A stretch of 64,000 bases of DNA from Clostridiales bacterium (GCA_012839295.1 DUNO01000005.1:248001-312000), one strand, 5' to 3'; shown: positions 1-8,156, counted from the first letter of the stretch. A program made the numbers and translations. Notes: generated by a model not told the origin, from the letters alone.

Positions 1-124
1 GTGATATATCCGCGGTAACAGGCAAAGGTTGTGTTACGGTATGTGTACTTATGTGCTGTCATAGTAAATGCCTTTCTTAAATAGTAAATATCCTTTGTTT
101 TATTCTTATTATTTTGTTCCGGTG

Positions 125-286
125 CAGATGTCATATGATACCCATTTATTTAATTAATCTCTTTGCATGTGTCATATGATACCTATTTATTTAATTAATC
201 TTTTTGCATGTATCGTATGATACCCATTTATTACATTATCTTTTTGCAGGAGGCTTATAATACCCATTTATTACATTATCTTTCAG
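125..286. repeat. Four tandem copies of a 40-41 bp repeat
   Basis: Four head-to-tail units start at 125, 166, 207 and 247, with lengths 41, 41, 40 and 40. Each contains TATGATACCCATTTATT or a close variant, then an AT-rich tail ending in CTTTTTG or similar. The last unit runs into the end of ispE and supplies its stop codon. No protein-coding role is evident. Confidence 0.85.
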
Positions 287-1151
287 GATAATAGGGCTTT
301 GTAAGAAATACCTGCTTCCCGTAGTGCTTGTGGCGTTTAAAATAATTAAAAGCCTTCTTCGCCAGCTCCACGTTTTTATAAATCCCAAACACGGTAGGGC
401 CGCTTCCGCTCATCAGGGAGGTTAGGGCGCCCAGCTCCAGCATCTTGCGTTTGATGTCCGTAATAATGGGATAGTCCTTAACCGTCACAGTCTGGAGCAG
501 GTTATCCATGGTTTTTGCCAGGGAGGAGAGGTCGTTTTGCTCAAGGGCATGCCTCATCCCTGCAATATCAGGATGTGTGACGGTACCGGTTAAACGCAGA
601 TTCTCGTAGACGTATTTTGTGGAAACGCTGATATCGGGCTTTACAAGCAATACGGTGCATTCCGGGATGGCGGGCAGGGGTGTCAGCACCTCCCCAATTC
701 CCTCCGATAGTGCGGTTCCAAGCTGGACGCAATAAGGAACGTCAGCACCTATTTTTACGCCGAGGCCTTTTAGTTCTTCCGTTGATAAGCCGGTTTGGTA
801 TAATTCGTTCAAGCCCTTCAGGGTAGCAGCGGCATCAGAGCTGCCGCCCGCAAGGCCGGCGGCAACGGGGATATTCTTTTCCAGGGTAATGTTAAGGCCG
901 TCCTTAATCCGGGCAGCCTCTAAAAATAATGCGGCAGCCCGATAAACCAGATTCCCCTGGTCGTTTGGGAGATAGGAGAGGTTTGTCCTTATCTTGATAC
1001 CGGTGGAAGGAATACGGCTAATTGTTATGATGTCGTGAAGATCCAGGGACTGCATGATCATGCAGACATCATGGTAACCATCGGGACGTTTTCTTATGAC
1101 ATCAAGACCGAGATTTATTTTCGCATAAGCGTTCACTGTAATTGTATTCAT
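276..1151 (-). CDS. ispE: 4-diphosphocytidyl-2-C-methyl-D-erythritol kinase
   Basis: This cytoplasmic GHMP-family kinase phosphorylates CDP-methylerythritol in the non-mevalonate (MEP) isoprenoid pathway. The 291-residue protein has the usual family length. Lys11 lies in the N-terminal NAYAKINL motif. The glycine-rich ATP loop PVAAGLAGGSSDAAA is at residues 95-109. Asp137 lies in GADVPY, and the C-terminal GHMP motif LMSGSGPTVFGIY is present. The start gives the standard N-terminus. The stop codon falls inside the fourth unit of a tandem repeat, so the last few codons may have been remodelled. The next gene upstream on this strand is an unrelated ATPase 98 bp away. Confidence 0.95.
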   Translation of the reverse strand: MNTITVNAYAKINLGLDVIRKRPDGYHDVCMIMQSLDLHDIITISRIPSTGIKIRTNLSYLPNDQGNLVYRAAALFLEAARIKDGLNITLEKNIPVAAGLAGGSSDAAATLKGLNELYQTGLSTEELKGLGVKIGADVPYCVQLGTALSEGIGEVLTPLPAIPECTVLLVKPDISVSTKYVYENLRLTGTVTHPDIAGMRHALEQNDLSSLAKTMDNLLQTVTVKDYPIITDIKRKMLELGALTSLMSGSGPTVFGIYKNVELAKKAFNYFKRHKHYGKQVFLTKPYYPER

Positions 1152-1249
1152 GTATGCCTCCGTAGCGTTGATTGCAAGAAAGTCGGTGGAATGTGCTGCC
1201 TGTTCCGTGACAATACAACCGTATCTGGGATACTTTAAAAATGTTTGTC

Positions 1250-2473
1250 TTATAGATAGTTAACAGGGATAGCCCTATCCTCACCTTTTAATGTAATTAA
1301 ATGATCATACATACACACGACACCGCCGGATCCCCGCCGGACTCCTGGAATTTTATCCAGCAAAGCAAATGCAGCGACGTCATTCTTTCCGGGATCAGCG
1401 TGTTTTTTTATCTCTATGGGATAAAGCGTACCGTTTTCATGGATTAAAAGGTCTATTTCATTTTGCTCCTTATCACGGTAAAAATAGATTGGGGGCTCAA
1501 GAATACCTGTATTATAATAGCTTTTTGTTATTTCAGATACCACAAAGCTCTCGAAAAAGGCTCCCGCCTGGGCACCTGTCTGAAGCGTTTCAGGTGTGGG
1601 CCAACGGGTGAGATAAGCCATCAGCCCCGTATCAAGAAAATAGACCTTTGGTGTTTTTATAGCCCGTTTTGTAAGGTTGTTATAGTACGGTTCAAGTAAA
1701 TGCACAATGCCGGATGTCCTTAGAATCGAAAGCCACCGTTCTGCGGTGGGGGGACTGATGCCAACATCGCGGGAAACAGAAGCAAGATTTAAAAGCTGTC
1801 CGCTGGATGCGGCAATCACCGTCATAAATTTCAGGAATTTCACTTCATCGCCAACCTGAGTCAATTCACGGACATCACGTTCAATATAAGTTTTTACATA
1901 GGCTGCATAATAGAGCTGCCAATCAAAATCAGGATTTGCTGTAAGTTCAGGCATGCTGCCCCGATGAATAATATGCCATATATCCTTATATGGTGTTTCT
2001 TTGAGATTATCTCTCCGTTCTTTGAAATAATCATCCTCTGGTAGAAAGGGTCTGCTAAATTCTATACCCCTCATTTCGCGCAAGGAAAGTCCCAGCAGAT
2101 GGAGTATTCCTATCCGCCCTGCAAGTGATTCGCTGACATTTTTCATCATATGAAATTGCTGTGAACCGGACAGAAAGAACAGTCCTTTGATTTTTTCTTT
2201 GTCAATATACATTTTGATATATGGAAACAGATTTGGTGCATATTGAATTTCGTCTATAAATACAGGCGGTGGGAAATCCTTAAAGAAGGTTCCCGATTCA
2301 TTGACCGCTGACTGTAGCAGAATTGGATCATCAAGCGTGACATAGGTCATGCTTCCAGTAACATTTTTCAGCAGGGTGGTTTTCCCCACCTGCCTTGGCC
2401 CTGTGACCATAACAGCCCCAAACATTTTTGCTGTTTTAATAATTGAATTTTCAATATGTCGTTTGATATACAT
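1250..2473 (-). CDS. AAA-type ATPase with C-terminal DUF4143 domain
   Basis: The 407-residue protein has Walker A GPRQVGKTT at residues 25-33, Walker B PVFIDEIQ at 70-77, a sensor-like LSGSQQF segment, a winged-helix-like middle and a C-terminal DUF4143 region ending in a nuclease-like strand pattern (EIDLLI...PIEIKK). I chose the ATG at 2473 because AGAAGGTG precedes it at normal spacing; an upstream in-frame start at 2548 would add 25 unsupported residues. Proteins of this family are common in anaerobes and their cellular role is mostly unknown. The EIDLL/EIKK pair resembles a PD-(D/E)XK-like core, which is an inference. Confidence 0.85.
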   Translation of the reverse strand: MYIKRHIENSIIKTAKMFGAVMVTGPRQVGKTTLLKNVTGSMTYVTLDDPILLQSAVNESGTFFKDFPPPVFIDEIQYAPNLFPYIKMYIDKEKIKGLFFLSGSQQFHMMKNVSESLAGRIGILHLLGLSLREMRGIEFSRPFLPEDDYFKERRDNLKETPYKDIWHIIHRGSMPELTANPDFDWQLYYAAYVKTYIERDVRELTQVGDEVKFLKFMTVIAASSGQLLNLASVSRDVGISPPTAERWLSILRTSGIVHLLEPYYNNLTKRAIKTPKVYFLDTGLMAYLTRWPTPETLQTGAQAGAFFESFVVSEITKSYYNTGILEPPIYFYRDKEQNEIDLLIHENGTLYPIEIKKHADPGKNDVAAFALLDKIPGVRRGSGGVVCMYDHLITLKGEDRAIPVNYL

Positions 2474-2553
2474 AATCAAGCACCTTCTGACTGATATAAT
2501 ATTGAATATTATTATAGACAAAGAAATGGGCTTTGTCAATGAAACCATTACGT

Positions 2554-3312
2554 TTATAGCTTTTTCTGTAGGTATTTACGCTCGATCAAATCAATGGATT
2601 TTTGCGTAGGATATAGCCTGTCCTCATAGCACTGCTTATAAATGCGCGGAATCTTTTTCAGGCGGAAGTTCATATCATCCAAATCAAACGCCGTCATATC
2701 AAATTCCTTAACGCCAAGCCATTCGCTGAATTGTTTGTACTCCGCGCCCTTTTTCTTTTTGAATGCTTTTGCCAAGTCCTCTAAGCCTCCGACACCGCCT
2801 GCATCCTCTACGATACCGAACCCGGCACCCTCAACCACGCGGGGCAATTCGCTACCTGGCAGCTCTTTATCCTCGAATATCTTTTCAAGAATTACCGAAA
2901 CCCACCAGTTGTCGCCGAAGTCATAGTTAAGTCTCAGTCTATCATTCGGATGATATACGGTATTATGAAGCTTCGTCTCCGCAGCATCTACAATGCGTAC
3001 ATTACGGTGCGGATCATCAAATGTCTCCAGATCCTCATCCATAATCTCGTAACGGTAAATTGTCTCATCATGATGAAACAACGAATCGTCAGACGGTAAA
3101 TCCGGGTACCGTGTACGCAAATAAGCATTATAATTTTCATCTTGCGGTACCTCAATCGTCATAAGATGGCTTGCCGTCATTTCGAACAGCACTTGAATAA
3201 TATAGCCGAGCCTTGCTACCGTAATATTATCTGTTACCTGGAAACGTCTCCATATCTTTGGCTCATAATCGTCTAACTCAGCGTAGAACTGGTAAATCGG
3301 GTGACTTGCCAT
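2554..3312 (-). CDS. Plasmid pRiA4b ORF-3 family protein
   Basis: The 252-residue protein begins with the family hallmark: an IYQFYAELDDYEPKIWRRFQ strand, then VTDNITVARLGYIIQ. It continues to LNYDFGDNWWVSVILE and the acidic GIVEDAGGVGG segment. These features match the pRiA4b ORF-3-like family (PF07929), which is widespread on mobile elements and in chromosomes and has no firmly known activity. The start is supported by AGGAGG about 7 bases upstream. The gene ends 81 bp before the start of the ATPase gene and may be co-transcribed with it. Confidence 0.85.
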   Translation of the reverse strand: MASHPIYQFYAELDDYEPKIWRRFQVTDNITVARLGYIIQVLFEMTASHLMTIEVPQDENYNAYLRTRYPDLPSDDSLFHHDETIYRYEIMDEDLETFDDPHRNVRIVDAAETKLHNTVYHPNDRLRLNYDFGDNWWVSVILEKIFEDKELPGSELPRVVEGAGFGIVEDAGGVGGLEDLAKAFKKKKGAEYKQFSEWLGVKEFDMTAFDLDDMNFRLKKIPRIYKQCYEDRLYPTQKSIDLIERKYLQKKL

Positions 3313-3464
3313 TGTGAATCCCTCCTTTTAATTTTGCCATAAATGGCACTGTATCGATGATAGTGCGGGTGTGTGTTCCGTTCCCAATTTCGTGGTCAAC
3401 ATCTTACACTTATTATACCATACCTTTCAAAAAACGTTAAATTTTTTCGGTTTTGACCTATTTT

Positions 3465-4057
3465 TCAATCTTGAAGCATTTGTCGTTGATGAGGTAACTG
3501 CGGGAACCGGAAGAACGGGGAAATGGTTTGGGTTTGAGCATTATGATATCCATCCTGATATTATTTCAATAGGAAAAGGTATTGGGAACGGGTATCCTGT
3601 CAGTGTTATTGCATTATCAAAGCAGGTATCGGATGCCGCTGAAAAATCTGGCTTTAAATACGCCCAATCACACCAAAACGATCCCTTGGGCTGTGCTGTT
3701 GTCAAAACAGTTATTTCCACGATTGAGGATAACAAGCTCATACAAAGGGCATCGGAAATGGGCGCTGTTCTTAGCTCTGAACTTAAAGCTTTGTCCAAAA
3801 AGTATAAATGCATTAAGGAAGTCCGTGGAATTGGGCTAATGATGGCAATTGAGTTTGACAAAGATATAAATTTTCCGTTGGAGAAAATCCACAGAGAGCT
3901 ATTTGATGCAGGTTATATTGCAGGTTTTCATGCCCTTGCCAATTTATTAAGATTTTACCCGCCGCTTACCATTGAAGAAATGCAAATTAAAAGCATGGTG
4001 AGTGCCCTTGATGCAATATTGCTTAGATACACATGGAAATCATCAGATAAAATATGA
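3465..4057 (+). pseudogene. Class III aminotransferase, 3' half only
   Basis: From about 3481 the reading frame encodes the C-terminal half of a PLP-dependent class III aminotransferase. It has VVDEVTAGTGRTGKWFGF, then ISIGKGIGNGYP, where the lysine would form the Schiff base, then the HQNDPLGCA and VRGIGLMMAIEF segments and a normal C-terminus. The N-terminal half (roughly 200-220 residues in intact relatives) is missing. Upstream sequence in the same frame is not aminotransferase-like and has no plausible start with a ribosome site. This is most likely the scar of a deletion, and the substrate cannot be told. Confidence 0.8.
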
Positions 4058-4186
4058 CATACTGTTGTCACCTTATTAATGGTAAGATAAAATTAGAAAA
4101 TTGATTCAACATTGGAAAATGGCGTAAACTAAATTTGATGGGTATGGAGTTCTCTCATTCCGTATGCCACAAGGAGGATAATCGCA

Positions 4187-4735
4187 ATGGGAAGGGCAAC
4201 GACAAAGCCGGATTTGATTAAGGCGGCAAACGAACAGTTTGAAAAACTGTGGAAACTCATTGATTCCATGACGGAAGACGAGCAGACCGCGGCATTTAAC
4301 TTTGGTGACAATTTCAACAAGAAAGAAGCGCATTGGAAACGCGATAAAACTCTGCGTGATGTACTTATTCATTTGTACGAATGGCACCAGCTATTACTGA
4401 ATTGGACCAAAGCCAACCAAAAAGGTGAAAAAAAGCCGTTTTTGCCAGAGCCGTACAACTGGAAAACCTATGGTCAGATGAACGTGGAGTTTTGGAAGAA
4501 ACACCAGTCTACCCCCTATGAGGATTCAAAAGAAATGCTTCACGCCAGTCACAAAAAGGTGATGGCTATGATTGAAAAATTCACAGATGAGGAGTTGTTT
4601 GATAATAAACACTTCGATTGGACAGGGAATTCAACTCTTGGGGCTTATTGTGTTTCAGCAACATCAAGCCATTACGACTGGGCAATGAAAAAGATGAAAG
4701 CGCACATCAAGGGATACAGGGAATTTAATAGATAG
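4187..4735 (+). CDS. ClbS/DfsB family four-helix-bundle protein (DUF1706)
   Basis: The 182-residue soluble protein matches the DUF1706 (ClbS/DfsB) family: an N-terminal KPDLIKAANEQFEKLW helix, a central LRDVLIHLYEWHQLLLNW helix with the conserved tryptophans, and a C-terminal STLGAYCVSATSSHYDWAMK helix. ClbS is a colibactin-inactivating hydrolase, and other relatives are linked to stress or damage protection; the activity here is unknown. AAGGAGG lies 10 bases before the ATG. A near-perfect hairpin follows the stop. The 3' third of a second copy lies at 5662-5842. Confidence 0.85.
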   Translation: MGRATTKPDLIKAANEQFEKLWKLIDSMTEDEQTAAFNFGDNFNKKEAHWKRDKTLRDVLIHLYEWHQLLLNWTKANQKGEKKPFLPEPYNWKTYGQMNVEFWKKHQSTPYEDSKEMLHASHKKVMAMIEKFTDEELFDNKHFDWTGNSTLGAYCVSATSSHYDWAMKKMKAHIKGYREFNR

Positions 4736-4752
4736 AAATACCTAAATAATGA

Positions 4753-4802
4753 CATGAGAGAGTGATATGCTTCCATATGGTGGAACATATCACTCTCTCA
4801 TG
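4753..4802. terminator. Long inverted repeat between clbS-like gene and sod
   Basis: The arms 4753-4775 and 4781-4802 are complementary over 22 bp with one bulged base and a 5-nt loop. The hairpin sits between convergent genes. The left flank is A-rich and the right flank is only TTATT, so it may end transcription from both sides but lacks a classic long T tract. Confidence 0.7.
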
Positions 4803-4867
4803 TTATTGCCTATAGAAAAAATATATAGGGATAGCCCCTTTTTTAATTAATGTTAAAAGAGCTGCTT

Positions 4868-5494
4868 TTAACTTGCTTTAACTTTGTTATAAAGGTTTGC
4901 AATCTGTTCCCAATCAAGTACGGAATATAAGGCATTGATGTAATCAAGGCGCAGATTCTTGTACTTAAGATAATAGGCATGTTCCCATACATCGATACCG
5001 AGTATTGGTGTCCATTCACCCCGTGTCTCAATCAATGGATTATCCTGGTTGGGACTGGAGCTTACACTTAACCTGCCGGATTTATCGGTGGACAGCCAGG
5101 CCCAGCCGGAGCCAAATCTGGTTGCTGCTGCATTGTTCAATTTTTCCTTTAAATCATCAAAACTACCAAAATCACTTTCAATTTGTTTTAATAAATTCCC
5201 CTCCGGCTTACGTAGGCCCTTCGGTGAAAGAGTGGAGAAGTATAAATTATGATTATAATATCCGCCGCCATTATTCCTTAAAGCAGTCTTTAACGCTTCA
5301 TCAGATATCTCAGATAAATGGATAAAGATATCTTCAATCGATTTTTGAGATAATTCCGGATTTTTTTCAATGGCAGCATTTAGATTTGCTGTATAAGTAG
5401 CGTGGTGCTTGGAATAATGAGTAACCATAGTTAGTTCATCAATATAGGGTTCAAGATCATTAAAGCTATATGTCAATTCCACTTGTTTTAGCAT
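4868..5494 (-). CDS. sodA: Superoxide dismutase, Fe/Mn family
   Basis: This cytoplasmic enzyme disproportionates superoxide to oxygen and peroxide. The four metal ligands can be placed at His26 (VTHYSKHH), His82 (YYNHNLYF), Asp168 and His172 (GIDVWEHAYY). The second-sphere glutamine appears at Gln150 in SSSPNQDNPL and glycines occupy 76-78, the pattern of manganese or cambialistic enzymes rather than strict iron enzymes. The 208-residue length is normal. GGAGAG precedes the ATG. The upstream region holds a Fur-box-like sequence and a 7-3-7 palindrome, annotated separately. Confidence 0.93.
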   Translation of the reverse strand: MLKQVELTYSFNDLEPYIDELTMVTHYSKHHATYTANLNAAIEKNPELSQKSIEDIFIHLSEISDEALKTALRNNGGGYYNHNLYFSTLSPKGLRKPEGNLLKQIESDFGSFDDLKEKLNNAAATRFGSGWAWLSTDKSGRLSVSSSPNQDNPLIETRGEWTPILGIDVWEHAYYLKYKNLRLDYINALYSVLDWEQIANLYNKVKAS

Positions 5495-5584
5495 AAATAT
5501 CTCTCCTTTTCATAAGAAATTGTTTATTGTATAAATGGATTATATATTAAAAATCAGAAAAAATAAAGGATTTTTTACAAATAA

Positions 5585-5601
5585 ATTGTATAAAATACAA
5601 T
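5585..5601. promoter_or_regulatory. Perfect 7-3-7 palindrome upstream of sod
   Basis: ATTGTAT-AAA-ATACAAT is a perfect inverted repeat about 90 bp upstream of the superoxide dismutase start. It is a candidate operator; the cognate regulator is unknown. Confidence 0.4.
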
Positions 5602-5624
5602 ATTCTATGTATTAGACAAATAAT

Positions 5625-5643
5625 AATAATGAAAATCAATATC
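5625..5643. promoter_or_regulatory. Fur-box-like site upstream of sod
   Basis: The 19 bases AATAATGAAAATCAATATC match 16 of 19 positions of the classic Fur box. The site is 131 bp upstream of the dismutase start. No fur gene is in the window, so binding is inferred from the motif alone. Confidence 0.4.
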
Positions 5644-5661
5644 ATTTGTGGAGTATGACTA

Positions 5662-5842
5662 TAAAGAAACACTAGTCTACCCCCTATGAGGATTCAAAGA
5701 AAATGCGTCATGTCAGTTACAAAAAGGTGATGGACATGATGGGGAAGATCACAAATGAGGAGCTGTTTGAGAATAAATATTTCACCCGGACAGGGACTTC
5801 AACTCTTGGGACATATTGCGTTTCAGCAACATCAGGCCATTA
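5662..5842 (+). pseudogene. 3' fragment of a second ClbS/DfsB-like gene
   Basis: This stretch aligns base for base with 4496-4676 of the intact DUF1706 gene, including the shared run CTACCCCCTATGAGGATTCA and the same ending (TCAGCAACATCA, then GCCATTA). It carries a TAG at the position of a CAG codon and several amino-acid changes, and it ends in TAA. Only the last ~60 codons survive. It is a paralogue remnant rather than a recent exact duplication. Confidence 0.8.
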
Positions 5843-5942
5843 ATTTAGAATATTTTTTTGGGGAAAGACCAACCTTTTGTTTAAACACCTTGCAGAATCT
5901 ATATTCATCACAAAAGCCCACAGAAACAGCGATTTCTGAGGA
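5832..5942 (-). pseudogene. AraC-type regulator, C-terminal tail fragment
   Basis: On the minus strand about 36 codons encode the end of an AraC HTH domain: SSEIAVSVGFCDEYRFCKVF followed by KQKVGLSPKKY. The preceding codons are not AraC-like and instead are the antisense of an aldo/keto reductase tail. The fragment abuts the ClbS-like remnant head to head. Confidence 0.6.
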
Positions 5943-5964
5943 TTTCAAATTGCCTTTTACCAGA

Positions 5965-6063
5965 AGCAGGGTGGAGCAGATTGAGGATAATGTTAAAATT
6001 ATAGATAAGCTGGACTTTGCTGAGGATGAATTGAGTGCTATTGAGAGGGTGTTAAAAGGATAA
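5965..6063 (+). pseudogene. Aldo/keto reductase, C-terminal tail fragment
   Basis: About 32 codons read SRVEQIEDNVKIIDKLDF and then AEDELSAIERVL, the typical end of an aldo/keto reductase, in which the SR..Q..EN motif contacts NADPH. The rest of the enzyme is absent. It lies directly next to the AraC tail fragment, so three unrelated gene ends meet within 400 bp. Confidence 0.6.
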
Positions 6064-6087
6064 GTCAGGTTTGATGAATTTATATGG

Positions 6088-6132
6088 AAAGCAGCTGTTG
6101 TGTATTGGGTTAAGAGCACCAACAGCTGCTTT
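6088..6132. terminator. Hairpin terminator between convergent units
   Basis: A 13-bp perfect stem (6088-6100 with 6120-6132, core GCAGCTGTTG/CAACAGCTGC) is flanked by AAA on the left and TTT on the right. It can end transcription from the toxin/immunity region on the minus strand and from the reductase fragment on the plus strand. Confidence 0.75.
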
Positions 6133-6138
6133 ATAATT

Positions 6139-6354
6139 TCAATCGTTTATAAACTTTTCGATGTATTCTTTTTTGCCTTTAAAACTGTCTTCAAGCTTAT
6201 TAACTGTTTCTATTACATTTGTATCTATGACATTTAAAAAATCTGAAATAATAACATATCCCTTAATTTCGATCATATCCGAGCATAAAACTACGCCACT
6301 TTCGGCAATATTGGTAGATGGAACAGGAAATTCCCATAATCTTTTATCAATCAT
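6139..6354 (-). CDS. Orphan immunity-like protein with a hybrid N-terminus
   Basis: The 71-residue protein begins with RLWEFPVPSTNIAESGVVL, identical over this stretch to the immunity-like gene at 10449-10865. It then diverges completely (the other continues IYPGGDAYLLFDYY) and ends early with KEYIEKFIND. The nucleotide similarity also covers the start codon and the tail of the toxin gene before it. This suggests recombination between toxin-immunity cassettes inside the shared segment, leaving a new or truncated immunity protein. It is the last gene before a strong terminator. Function is inferred from context. Confidence 0.6.
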   Translation of the reverse strand: MIDKRLWEFPVPSTNIAESGVVLCSDMIEIKGYVIISDFLNVIDTNVIETVNKLEDSFKGKKEYIEKFIND

Positions 6355-6420
6355 TTAATACCTCCATTTTGTTTGACTGTTGGTATTCTTAAAGCCAGAA
6401 TATCAAGCTTTAGGGCTTTT
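6351..6420 (-). pseudogene. Remnant of a toxin C-terminus
   Basis: Just before the hybrid immunity gene about 20 codons read LRIPTVKQNGGIK and stop. They match the last residues of the large toxin ([13 protein letters not shown]), and the stop overlaps the next ATG. Upstream of these codons the frame is lost where the gene at 6425 ends. This is the cut-off end of a second toxin gene. Confidence 0.65.
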
Positions 6421-6424
6421 GTTA

Positions 6425-6799
6425 TTAAATCTTTAGATTGACTTTAACTTTTTGAAGTATTGTTTCAATGCTGTTTTTATCTTGCGGATGGGCTTCTAAG
6501 TAACTTTCGCAAGCTTTGTTTAAATAATAGTAAAAAGTTTCATTATCAACCGTAACTTCTTCGCCATTATGCAATCCGAATTGTACACCGTCAAATGTTC
6601 CGAGGGTGGCAATATCATAATCATCTAAATCGTTTGGGAAAATACATACGCCATATTCAACACCAAACCCAATGCCCTCTGATAACGGAGTTATGCTTCT
6701 GACAAATGTGTTATCTGAAATTGAATTAAAAATAGCTTTAATAGGAAAGTGGCTACTGTTCAACATATCGCTATCATTTAACCTAAAATCTTTTTTCAT
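6425..6799 (-). CDS. Probable CdiI-like immunity protein
   Basis: The 124-residue soluble acidic protein has GVEYGVCIFPNDLDDYD, then GVQFGLHNGEEVTV, then YYLNKACESYLEAHPQDK. This pattern resembles small immunity proteins that pair with RNase-type contact-dependent inhibition toxins; the assignment is from remembered family features and is not certain. No matching toxin gene is next to it, only a toxin tail of a different cassette 5 bp downstream. The ATG at 6799 is supported by a purine-rich stretch upstream. Confidence 0.45.
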   Translation of the reverse strand: MKKDFRLNDSDMLNSSHFPIKAIFNSISDNTFVRSITPLSEGIGFGVEYGVCIFPNDLDDYDIATLGTFDGVQFGLHNGEEVTVDNETFYYYLNKACESYLEAHPQDKNSIETILQKVKVNLKI

Positions 6800-6904
6800 A
6801 ATAAATCATACCCCTTATTTTGGAAATAATGATGAAATATTACCGTTCCCAAAATACCCGCGCCATGCTTCTAACCCAATTTTGAGCTAGTTAGAGCGGA
6901 AAAA

Positions 6905-6967
6905 CGGTACCAGCCACCATGAATAAATTGTGTCGGTGATACAGTTTTGATATGGTGACTGGCATCG
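6905..6967. repeat. Hairpin repeat with TATGGTGACTGGC motif
   Basis: The arms CGGTACCAGCCACCAT (6905-6920) and ATGGTGACTGGCATCG (6952-6967) pair at 13 of 16 positions. The right arm recurs at 19049-19070 and, in part, at 46642-46657. It is probably a non-autonomous repeat family. Confidence 0.6.
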
Positions 6968-7025
6968 GTATTCAACAAATTAGCCTGTAGCATTCGCTAA
7001 GAGAAAGAATTAGTTATCAACCATA

Positions 7026-7688
7026 TCATACCTGTTGATATAATGTGATGGACAGACCAAGTTCACCCATTAGCTCTTCGCCATATTCTACTATAATATT
7101 TTTGTCGGGAAATAATTCCTTTGCTCTTCTGGACCAATTATATATAAGAATTATGGCTTCATTTGTTACACCTACTGTAAGGTTATATCTGTTCCCTTTG
7201 TAGACAATACAAATTTCTGCATCATATGCTGCATAACCAAGGTCATATTCGTCCAATTCCTTGTCGATTTCACTAACTAGCTTTTGGATGTTTTGAACCA
7301 CCTCTTCCATGGGAACGTCAGTGATGTCATACTCTCTGTAAGGGGATTGATTTATAACATATTCTGCAATTGCATCCGGAAATTCATCACGCACATGCCT
7401 GCTTCGGATCAACGGAAACTCCCCTCCAAGGGGATTACGCACCGGCCCGATCCAGTACGCAACCTTAAAGTGCAGCTTTTTCTCATCCTCTGTAGCGAAC
7501 AGGTAATAATATTGTCCAGGTTTATTTGATTGCAGCTGTTCAATATATTGAAAACCATGTTTGTATTTTGTGTGCAAGGACTTCTGGATATATGGTATGC
7601 TATACCTTGCACTTGTTAGGATCCTCATTCCTACCGCAAACATTATTAATATGACAATTGGGATCAGGAGCATCCATCTTCGCTTCAT
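7026..7688 (-). CDS. Membrane-anchored protein of the toxin locus, possibly immunity
   Basis: The 220-residue protein has one N-terminal membrane segment (LLIPIVILIMFAVGMRILT, residues ~7-25) and then a soluble domain with YYYLFATEDEKKLHFKVAYW, PLIRSRHVRDEFPDAIAEYV and SPYREYDITDVPMEE motifs. No named family is recognised. It starts one base after the stop of a toxin C-terminal fragment, and a paralogue with an in-frame stop lies at 8160-8729. The position after toxin remnants and the duplication fit an immunity role for an envelope-acting or entering toxin, but that is inference. Confidence 0.5.
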   Translation of the reverse strand: MKRRWMLLIPIVILIMFAVGMRILTSARYSIPYIQKSLHTKYKHGFQYIEQLQSNKPGQYYYLFATEDEKKLHFKVAYWIGPVRNPLGGEFPLIRSRHVRDEFPDAIAEYVINQSPYREYDITDVPMEEVVQNIQKLVSEIDKELDEYDLGYAAYDAEICIVYKGNRYNLTVGVTNEAIILIYNWSRRAKELFPDKNIIVEYGEELMGELGLSITLYQQV

Positions 7689-8156
7689 TTACCTGCAACC
7701 TTCTTGCTGGCCTTCACCAGGTGAGCCTAAAAATTTCTTTGCCTCATTAAACGTATTGAAACCCTTACCCGCATTACCTGCGTCCTCATGTATCTCCGTC
7801 TGCAACCATGATACCACTCCATTATCTAAACCGGAAGCCCCAAGATACATGCCCTTAGTAATGGAATTCTTAGATATCATTAATACTTTCAATATCATTT
7901 TCACTTACTGTAAGCACTTCTATGGTATTCCCATCATTATCAACAAACTCAACTTCGTATTGGACTGATATGGTATTGTAAGAGGTTATTATAGTGGATA
8001 TCGAACTGCCGGTTACCGTATGAGTACCGATTGCACCTCCTGTCGTACTGCCCACGGATACGTCTCCTCCTATTACAGATAAGGAGCTGCCCGCTACGGA
8101 TTCCACGGAAGTGTCAAAGGTAGTCGGACTGGTTTGTACAGGAAGAGGAGATAAAG
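7689..8156 (-). pseudogene. Frameshifted fragment of a second repeat-toxin gene
   Basis: From 8156 the frame encodes an SVESVAGSSLSV-like segment and then [18 protein letters not shown], a duplicate of the low-complexity region of the large toxin (12290-12445). It then has a new YEVEFVDNDGNTIEVLTV stretch and a stop near 7870. A +1 shift picks up ITKGMYLGASGLDNGVVSWL to the stop at 7689. The LGxxGxxxGxxxWLQ motif is shared with the pre-toxin junction of the big protein, so the following ~35 codons are a different, cut-down toxin tip. The fragment has no start, signal peptide or InlB repeats. Confidence 0.65.

Noticed and set aside
125-286. CRISPR-like repeats with spacers
   Set aside because: The whole 41-bp unit is repeated, including the part that would have to be a variable spacer.
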